DNA of 64,000 nucleotides, from contig JACQFN010000016.1 of the NCBI GenBank assembly GCA_016200045.1, positions 1-64,000 on the forward strand, written 5' to 3'. A model generated the notes under the pieces. The model was given only the letters and a program-made list of their open reading frames with translations, was not told where the DNA came from and made no database searches. Both the position numbers and the translations under genes were made by a program. This document shows positions 58,709-64,000 of the stretch, in pieces. Source of the DNA: Nitrososphaerota archaeon (GTDB lineage: Archaea > Thermoproteota > Nitrososphaeria > Nitrososphaerales > Gagatemarchaeaceae). Every line of letters begins with the position of its first letter. Position 1 is the first letter of the stretch.

Positions 58709-59562
58709 GCCTGAGCCAGGAAACTCAGGACCGCGTCGTTGAAGAAGCCAGGGCTCTCCATGTGAGGGAAGTGCCTGGCGCCGGGGACCAGGACTGACCG
58801 GCACCTCGGGATCGAGCGCGCAAGGAGCTGGCCAATCTTCCTGAGCCAAAGTGCGCTCATCTCCCCGTTCACGACCAGGGCAGGGCACGCTATCTTCCCT
58901 GCCTCCTTTGCGGTGAACCTCGGGAAGACAGTCTTCAACTCAGCGATGGTCTTGGCATTGTCCAGCATCATCTCCCTCGTCTCCGGGCTGAACCCCGTGA
59001 ACGCGCCCGGGGAATCCTGCACCCCCTCGACGTTTAGCTTGACTGCCTTCTCGAGGTCCCCGGCTTCAAGGGCTTTCAACGAGGGAGCGAGGCTCTTGCT
59101 CTGGAACCTCCGAGCCGAGAGCGCCACCGAGGGGCTCTTCAGCAAGAGGGCAAGGACCTGCGCGCTGCTCGCCTGGTCCGCCACAAGAAAAGTCGAAACC
59201 GCAGGCTCGACCAAAACGAGAGACCGCACCAGGCCGGGCCTTTCCGCAGCAAGGAAGGCGCTGACGAACCCCCCGTAGGAGTGCCCGACCAGGTCGACGG
59301 GTCCGCCGCCGATCTTCTCCAGGAAGACCTTCAGGTCGGACGCGTTGTTCTGGACCGTCGAATCCATCACATCTCCATCCCTGGTGTTCGGGAAAGCGTA
59401 CCTCCTGCTGACGGCCACCATCCTCCGACCCCTGGAAAACGGCTCAGTCTGCGCAGTCCAGGCGCGATAGTCGGTCGGGACTCCGTGCACGAACACGGCG
59501 GTCCTCCCCTCCCCCCTGCCTTCGTAGAAGAGCTGGACTCCCACTGCGTCGAAGGTGGGCAT
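58705..59562 (-). CDS. Alpha/beta hydrolase
   Basis: The oxyanion strand is AVFVHGVPTDYRAW, the nucleophile elbow GHSYGGFVSAFLA, and the C-terminal His is ARHFPHMESPGFF. The acid residue is not obvious; VNGEMSALW has Glu where Asp is usual. It is operon-linked with the AHSA1-like gene. The substrate is unknown. Confidence 0.85.
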   Translation of the reverse strand: MPTFDAVGVQLFYEGRGEGRTAVFVHGVPTDYRAWTAQTEPFSRGRRMVAVSRRYAFPNTRDGDVMDSTVQNNASDLKVFLEKIGGGPVDLVGHSYGGFVSAFLAAERPGLVRSLVLVEPAVSTFLVADQASSAQVLALLLKSPSVALSARRFQSKSLAPSLKALEAGDLEKAVKLNVEGVQDSPGAFTGFSPETREMMLDNAKTIAELKTVFPRFTAKEAGKIACPALVVNGEMSALWLRKIGQLLARSIPRCRSVLVPGARHFPHMESPGFFNDAVLSFLAQA

Positions 59563-59599
59563 CTGGCCCGGCGTCCCCGCGGTCGCTATATTGGTTTGT

Positions 59600-59818
59600 T
59601 CAGGCCTTCTTCCAGGCCTGAGCCCTCTTGCAGAAGTCCTCGGCCTCCTCCATCGCCTTGCCGCAGTGCTTGTAGTGATTCACGACCTCGCGGAGCATCT
59701 CCTCAATCGGAGTCGGGGCGCCTGGGCAAAGCGAGTCCAGCTGGGCCCTGACTTCCATCAGGGGCTGCCATATTTCCGGAGGGACGTTCAGCGGAACTCC
59801 CTGCTTGTTAGGTTCCAT
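59600..59818 (-). CDS. Small helical hypothetical protein
   Basis: The 72-residue product contains three cysteines and a central helix (IEEMLREVVNHYKHCGKAMEEAEDFCKRA). No family was recognised. It stands alone between the hydrolase and the SPFH cassette on the same strand. Confidence 0.5.
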   Translation of the reverse strand: MEPNKQGVPLNVPPEIWQPLMEVRAQLDSLCPGAPTPIEEMLREVVNHYKHCGKAMEEAEDFCKRAQAWKKA

Positions 59819-59869
59819 GCCGCTTCATACCCGCGGGCGATTATTTTAGGTTGGGAGCCCCCCGGGAGT

Positions 59870-60868
59870 CTAAAGTCCGATGCTGTTGATTACCCCGCCC
59901 GAGTTCCCGTCCAAGACCAGGACGATCTTGTTCCCCTTGTGGTCGTATCTGGCGAACCAGACCGGCACGTGGAGAAGTTCCGCCTCCCCGACATCTGACT
60001 GCGTCTCGAGCTGCTGGACCATGTGATGCGCGGAATGGGCCTTCTCCGACTGCAGCTGGTCGACCATGGTCTTCGCCTGCGACTTCGCCACCTCCTCCCC
60101 TACGTCCCCGTTGAGGACCTTGATCCCCTTCACCTTCGACTCGTCGAAGAGCGTCCTCTCGGACAGCACGAACTGATAGTCCTTGGGCTGGTATTCCGTG
60201 AGCGCTTTCAGCGCCACCACCGGGAAGTTGTACGCGTTGTCCATCTGATATGCCCTGCTGTTCCCCTGGCCTCCCCCGACCCCTCCCCCGCCCATCATAG
60301 TCCCCAGGAGCACCCCAGTCATCATCCCGGCCCCGCCTCCACCGCGCCTACCACCAGCCATCGCACCCCCGAGAATCCCGGCTATGGCTGCGGTCGTTGC
60401 AATCTGCCCCGCCTCGGCCGCCATGTCGACCGCGACGAGGGAGGTCCTTGCCGAGACCGGGACCAGCCAGTACGGGACCAGGGCGAGGCTCATCTCCTCA
60501 AGGTTCGAGGACTCCTGGAGGTGCCGGTGGAGGAGCCCCCGGTCCATCAGGTCGTGCACGGTCTTGAGCACCCGGTCTTCCTGAGAGAACTTCACCGGCA
60601 GCATCGTATGCTTGTTGATGCTCTTCCACCCCGCCGTCCCGAGGGTGACCCCGCTCCCGCAGTACGCGCACGTAATCAGCATCTCCCCAAACTTCGGGGA
60701 GATCGGCGCCCCGCAGCTGGGGCACTTCAGGGAGGTCGCCCCGGACGGCGCGATCACCTGCTGAGGCGCGTCCGGTTGAGTCTCCTGGGTCAGGGAGACC
60801 TTGGCCCCGCACTTCAGACAGTAGCCGGCGTCATCCGGAAGTAATGTGCCGCACTTTGGGCAGTACAC
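59870..60868 (-). CDS. Double zinc-ribbon protein of the SPFH cassette
   Basis: The N-terminus has a zinc ribbon (CPKCGTLLPDDAGYCLKCG) and a second one (CPSCGAPISPKFGEMLITCAYCG). Then come a helical region, a Gly-rich hydrophobic hairpin (AAIAGILGGAMAGG and GVLLGTMMGGGGVGGG) and a C-terminal beta domain (ELLHVPVWFARYDHKGNK, VLDGNSGGVINSIGL). The arrangement resembles YdjG/YdjH-like partners of SPFH proteins. It lies 9 bases after the SPFH gene on the same strand. Confidence 0.7.
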   Translation of the reverse strand: MYCPKCGTLLPDDAGYCLKCGAKVSLTQETQPDAPQQVIAPSGATSLKCPSCGAPISPKFGEMLITCAYCGSGVTLGTAGWKSINKHTMLPVKFSQEDRVLKTVHDLMDRGLLHRHLQESSNLEEMSLALVPYWLVPVSARTSLVAVDMAAEAGQIATTAAIAGILGGAMAGGRRGGGGAGMMTGVLLGTMMGGGGVGGGQGNSRAYQMDNAYNFPVVALKALTEYQPKDYQFVLSERTLFDESKVKGIKVLNGDVGEEVAKSQAKTMVDQLQSEKAHSAHHMVQQLETQSDVGEAELLHVPVWFARYDHKGNKIVLVLDGNSGGVINSIGL

Positions 60869-60877
60869 CAGACCACC

Positions 60878-61963
60878 CTACAGCTTTTGGCCGCAGTTGG
60901 CGCAGAACTTCGTCCCCGAGGCCACCGCGCTCCCGCAATTCGGACAAAACTTCGAAGCTCCCGCCGGAGGAGGAGGGCCCTGTTGCGACTGCTGAACCTG
61001 CTCTGTCCCGCAATTCGGACAGAACTTCGTCGAGACCGGGATTAGAGAGCCGCAGTTCGGGCAGCTCTTGTTCTGGGCCTGCGCCATCCCCCCGGCCATC
61101 TGGCCCCCGATAGCGTACCCGACCCCTAGCCCCGCGCCGAGCCCGGCCGTCACCCCGGCTCCTCCCGACGGGTTCTTCGCAGCGTCGTCGATTGCCTTCC
61201 CGGTCTGGTACTGCATGTAGTTCACCCCCAGCACCTGCATTTCCGACCTGGTGTCTATCGCCTTCTGTACCTCATCCGGAAGGCTGATGGTCATTCCAGA
61301 GATCTTGTTGATCTCTATCCCGTACTGGCCGACGTGGTCGGGTCCGGAGGCGAGGACGATCTGTTCCAGGTTCGTGAGGTTCGCGGCCAGGTCGGTCACC
61401 TTCAGCCCTTCCTGCTTCATCTTTCCCAGGGCGTTGTAGACCAGTATGACCATCTGTTCCTTCACCCTCCCTTCTACGTCGTCAGATGTGTCCGCATCGA
61501 AAGTTCCGACGAACTGGTTGATGAACAGCTCAGGGGACGAGATCTTCCACCTGTACTCCCCGAACACCCTTAGGTTGACTATCCCGAACGTCGGGTCCGT
61601 GAACTGATAGGGCTGGGTGCTCCCGAACTTCCCGTCGAGATACCTCTTCGGGATGTAGAACACCTCCGCCTCCTGTTGCACCCCGGTCAGGAACTTCAGT
61701 AGCTTCCCCACTACCGGAGCGTTGATGTCCGTGAGCGCGTACCTGTTCGGCTGGTCGAAGTAAGTCAGCACCTTTCCGTCCCTGTAGAAGACGGCCGTCT
61801 CGTCCTCCCTGACGACGATGTTGTCGTTGAGGCGAATGTTCCGCGGGACCTTCCAGAGGACGCTCCCCTGCTTGAACTGGTCGTCCCACGCGACTGTCGT
61901 CGACCCGAAGACGCTCCCTCCCGAAGCCGGGACCGGGTCCTGCTTCTTTCCGAACAAACCCAT
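60878..61963 (-). CDS. SPFH-domain protein (virion core protein-like) with two zinc ribbons
   Basis: The SPFH/YdjI-like domain covers about residues 25-240 (QGSVLWKVPRNIRLNDNIVV, VNLRVFGEYRWKISSPELFINQ, SDDVEGRVKEQMVILV). A Gly-rich hinge precedes two zinc ribbons: CPNCGSLIPVSTKFCPNCG and CPNCGSAVASGTKFCANCG, which look like an internal duplication. The COG4260 relatives form ring or lattice scaffolds and, in Bacillus, sit in the phage-shock-like ydjFGHI operon. Here it is the second gene of a three-gene operon. Confidence 0.85.
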   Translation of the reverse strand: MGLFGKKQDPVPASGGSVFGSTTVAWDDQFKQGSVLWKVPRNIRLNDNIVVREDETAVFYRDGKVLTYFDQPNRYALTDINAPVVGKLLKFLTGVQQEAEVFYIPKRYLDGKFGSTQPYQFTDPTFGIVNLRVFGEYRWKISSPELFINQFVGTFDADTSDDVEGRVKEQMVILVYNALGKMKQEGLKVTDLAANLTNLEQIVLASGPDHVGQYGIEINKISGMTISLPDEVQKAIDTRSEMQVLGVNYMQYQTGKAIDDAAKNPSGGAGVTAGLGAGLGVGYAIGGQMAGGMAQAQNKSCPNCGSLIPVSTKFCPNCGTEQVQQSQQGPPPPAGASKFCPNCGSAVASGTKFCANCGQKL

Positions 61964-61965
61964 CC

Positions 61966-62511
61966 CTACTTGAGGGCTACCCCCTCAATCGTCTCCATCC
62001 TCATCGCCCACGTCCCCCTGATGTCCGAGACCGTCTTCGAAAGCTTCTCGAGCGTCGCCTTCAGGTCGTTTGGGGACCCCGCGTCGTAGCCGACCCTCTC
62101 AGGGGTCGTGGACTCCTCGAACTGGAACACAGTGCTTACTGCGGAGTAATCGTATTCGTACAGCTTGTTGAGCTTGTCCTCGTTGACCTGAATCGGAGCG
62201 ACCCACCCTGCGTATCCCTGTGCCGCGTGCCTCACCTCCCCGCTCAGACGCTGCACCTGCGATATCAGGGACCCGACCGAGGTCAGGTTGTTCAGGTCGT
62301 CGGCCCCGGCGACCTGCTTCCGCAGCTGCTCGAGGTTCCCCTTGGCCCTGTCCAGCCTGTCCGCCACCTGGTTCCGGAGCATCTCGTCCGAGACCCTGAT
62401 GTCCTCCTTGGACCTGTAGCCGCGAAGCCCGGGAATCAAAAGCTGGAGCTTCTTCAGCCCTCCCCGGTTCGCCTCGACCTGCTGCCTGATGTCCGGGTTT
62501 CCCTGAGACAA
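61966..62511 (-). CDS. Coiled-coil protein of the SPFH cassette
   Basis: About 181 residues with helical heptads (LRNQVADRLDRAKGNLEQLRKQVAG) and a C-terminal helical region. The TTG at 62511 is preferred because the TATA box (62551-62543, CTTATATCG) leaves no room for ATG 62541. The next gene (SPFH) starts 2 bases after its stop. A membrane-scaffold or PspA-like adaptor would fit; the family is not known. Confidence 0.6.
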   Translation of the reverse strand: MSQGNPDIRQQVEANRGGLKKLQLLIPGLRGYRSKEDIRVSDEMLRNQVADRLDRAKGNLEQLRKQVAGADDLNNLTSVGSLISQVQRLSGEVRHAAQGYAGWVAPIQVNEDKLNKLYEYDYSAVSTVFQFEESTTPERVGYDAGSPNDLKATLEKLSKTVSDIRGTWAMRMETIEGVALK

Positions 62512-62542
62512 GGCTGTTCTGAAAACTCGGCGCGCTCGCATC

Positions 62543-62551
62543 GATATAAGT
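62543..62551 (-). promoter_or_regulatory. TATA box for the SPFH cassette
   Basis: CTTATATCG on the minus strand lies about 35 bases before TTG 62511 and is the only A/T-rich box for the operon. A separate GTTTATG box at 62560-62566 fits the divergent DUF72 gene. Confidence 0.55.
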
Positions 62552-62592
62552 ATTGGGAACGTTTATGGGCATTTGGAGCCGATTCGCAATCG

Positions 62593-63393
62593 ATGGACCT
62601 GAAGGACCTCAGGACAGGTTGCAGCGGCTGGTCCTACAAGGACTGGTCGGGGCCGTTCTACCCGAAGGGCCTGCCCGCAAAGGACTACCTGAAGTTCTAC
62701 TCGCGGGTGTTCAACTGCGTAGAGATCGATTCCAGCTTCTACCGGATACCGAACGCGTTCATGATCGGCCAGTGGTCCCGCAACACCCCGGAGGGTTTCA
62801 CATTTGCCCCCAAGCTCCCGAAGAAGATAACCCACGACAACAAACTGGAAAACTCAGAGTCCACCCTCACCTACTTCTACAGCATGGTCAGCAAGCTGAA
62901 GGACCGGCTCGGTCCGGTCGCCATCCAGCTCCCTCCCTCCGTCAAGCTGTCGACCCATCTCAAGGTGATGGAGAAGTTCATCTCCGAGCTGAGGCCCGAA
63001 TTCAGGCACGCGGTCGAGTTCAGGCACAAGTCCTGGTTCACCCCCGAGGTCTACAGGCTCCTCAGAAAGAACAACATCGCTATGGTCTGGTCCCTCAACC
63101 AGTACGTCGAGACGCCTCCGGAGGTGACCGCGGACTTCATCTACGTCCGCATGGTCGGAGACAGGGAGATTGACAAGTTCGACAGGATACAGCGGGACAG
63201 GTCGGAAGACATGAAGCGGTGGGCGGAGGCGGTCAGGGAAAACTCCGGGAAGTTCGAGTCAGGATACGTGTTCTTCAACAACCACTTCGCCGGTTTCAGC
63301 CCTGAGTCGAACAACGAGTTCCGGAGGCTGCTCGGCCTCATGGAGCAAGACTGGAAGCCGGGGGTGTCTGAGCAGCAGACACTCCTCGGGTAG
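62593..63393 (+). CDS. DUF72/YecE-like protein
   Basis: The DUF72 TIM-barrel blocks are present: RTGCSGWSYKDWSGPFYPKGLPAKDYLKFYSRVFNCVEIDSSFYRIP in pieces, then FTFAPKLPKKITHD, RHAVEFRHKSWFTPEVY and FFNNHFAGFSPES. The family is widespread, of unknown activity, often beside polymerase or radical-repair genes. The next gene is the Y-family polymerase, 7 bases on. The ATG at 62593 is used. Confidence 0.87.
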   Translation: MDLKDLRTGCSGWSYKDWSGPFYPKGLPAKDYLKFYSRVFNCVEIDSSFYRIPNAFMIGQWSRNTPEGFTFAPKLPKKITHDNKLENSESTLTYFYSMVSKLKDRLGPVAIQLPPSVKLSTHLKVMEKFISELRPEFRHAVEFRHKSWFTPEVYRLLRKNNIAMVWSLNQYVETPPEVTADFIYVRMVGDREIDKFDRIQRDRSEDMKRWAEAVRENSGKFESGYVFFNNHFAGFSPESNNEFRRLLGLMEQDWKPGVSEQQTLLG

Positions 63394-63400
63394 TTAGTCC

Positions 63401-64000
63401 ATGCCTGAAGCAAGCCGGGTCATCCTGCACGTGGACCTGGACGCGTTCTACGTTTCCGCCGAAACCCGGGAGCACCCTGAGCTGAAGGGGCTCCCCGTCG
63501 TGGTGGGGGCAGACCCCGAGGGGGGGCGGGCGAGGGGCGTAGTTCTGGCCTGCTCGTACGAGGCCAGGAAATTCGGCCTCCGTTCCGGGATGCCCATCTC
63601 CACAGCGTACCGGCTCTGCCCCCAGGCCAGATACCTCCCGCCCGACTGGTCTCTCTACGAGAGGGTCTCGACCGAGGTGATGTCGACTCTCAGACGATTC
63701 GCCGACAAGTTCGAGCAGGCGAGCATAGACGAAGCCTTCCTCGACGTCTCCACGAGTGCAAAGGACGAGTCCTCGGGAAAGAAGGTGGCCCTGGAAGTGA
63801 AGAGGGCGGTCAGGGAATCGGACGGGCTCACCTGCTCGATAGGGGTGGCCCCCAACAAGTCCGCGGCCAAGATCGCTTCCGACAGGAACAAGCCCGACGG
63901 GCTGACCGTAGTGCCCTTCTCGGACGTCGAAGGGTTCCTCGGACCCCTCCCGGTCTCGGTGATCCCTGGGATAGGTTCGAAGACGCAGGCCTTCCTCAAG
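63401..64000 (+). CDS. dinB: Y-family DNA polymerase (Dpo4/DinB), partial
   Basis: The N-terminal 200 codons are visible; the gene runs off the window. Motifs: VILHVDLDAFYVSAETRE (catalytic Asp and Phe-Tyr steric gate), SYEARKFGLRSGMP, QASIDEAFLDVS (catalytic Asp-Glu) and IGVAPNKSAAKIASDRNKPDGLTVV. It copies past damaged bases. Seven bases separate it from the DUF72 gene, so the two are likely one mRNA. Confidence 0.93.
   Translation, partial: MPEASRVILHVDLDAFYVSAETREHPELKGLPVVVGADPEGGRARGVVLACSYEARKFGLRSGMPISTAYRLCPQARYLPPDWSLYERVSTEVMSTLRRFADKFEQASIDEAFLDVSTSAKDESSGKKVALEVKRAVRESDGLTCSIGVAPNKSAAKIASDRNKPDGLTVVPFSDVEGFLGPLPVSVIPGIGSKTQAFLK

Noticed and set aside
1-64000. tRNA or rRNA genes
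   Set aside because: No T-loop GTTCGAATC-type sequence with flanking stems, and no rRNA consensus, was noticed in the intergenic stretches.

Overview
The window is a GC-rich archaeal chromosome segment, probably from a TACK-type (Nitrososphaeria-like) soil or sediment lineage. The archaeal signs are TATA boxes about 22-30 bases ahead of many starts with no Shine-Dalgarno between (leaderless mRNAs), frequent TTG and GTG starts, a fused ADP-forming acyl-CoA synthetase, a type 2 TrpB, a Y-family polymerase of Dpo4/DinB type and a beta-propeller secreted protein of COG4880 type. The lineage is an inference; no rRNA or tRNA gene was found and no ammonia-oxidation gene is present.

Left edge (1-1929): the end of a Tn7-like transposon in visibly more A/T-rich DNA. 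It holds the tail of an upstream gene, a 500-residue TniQ/TnsD-type targeting protein, a translationally coupled 98-residue protein, and what looks like the element terminus with two tandem 22-bp repeats sharing GGACATTT. The element has cut into the 3' end of a gene whose product faintly resembles Ku. A frameshifted SnoaL-like gene follows.

About 3.2-29.4 kb is a mosaic of small operons: nitroreductase, methyltransferases, MFS exporters, alpha/beta hydrolases, a class III nucleotidyl cyclase fused to TPRs, surface proteins with Ser/Thr-rich stalks, a TMEM175-type channel, a redoxin with 3-methyladenine glycosylase (Tag), a YgjP-type metallopeptidase, a membrane-anchored ferredoxin, the acyl-CoA synthetase with an aldo/keto reductase, and a Rieske/flavoprotein pair. 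About 29.4-50 kb carries ParB-like protein, TrpB2, an ABC exporter, MsrB, glycosyltransferase, aminotransferase, a stand-alone cyclic-nucleotide-binding domain, HtrA-type protease, DUF192, an HxlR regulator, an MIT-like protein and a rubredoxin-CBS protein.

About 50-64 kb carries a low-molecular-weight phosphatase, an orphan protein resembling the C-terminal domain of lantibiotic dehydratases, a tight pyrF-pyrD-pyrE operon headed by a PD-(D/E)XK-like protein, a phosphoribosyltransferase, two strongly structured non-coding regions (one with RNase P-like topology), an FKBP isomerase, small zinc ribbons, a three-gene SPFH/zinc-ribbon/coiled-coil operon resembling the Bacillus YdjGHI stress cassette, a DUF72 protein and the start of a Y-family polymerase cut by the window edge.

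The strongest candidates for undescribed biology are the archaeal Tn7-like element, the two structured RNAs, the SPFH cassette, and the cyclase plus cyclic-nucleotide-binding protein.
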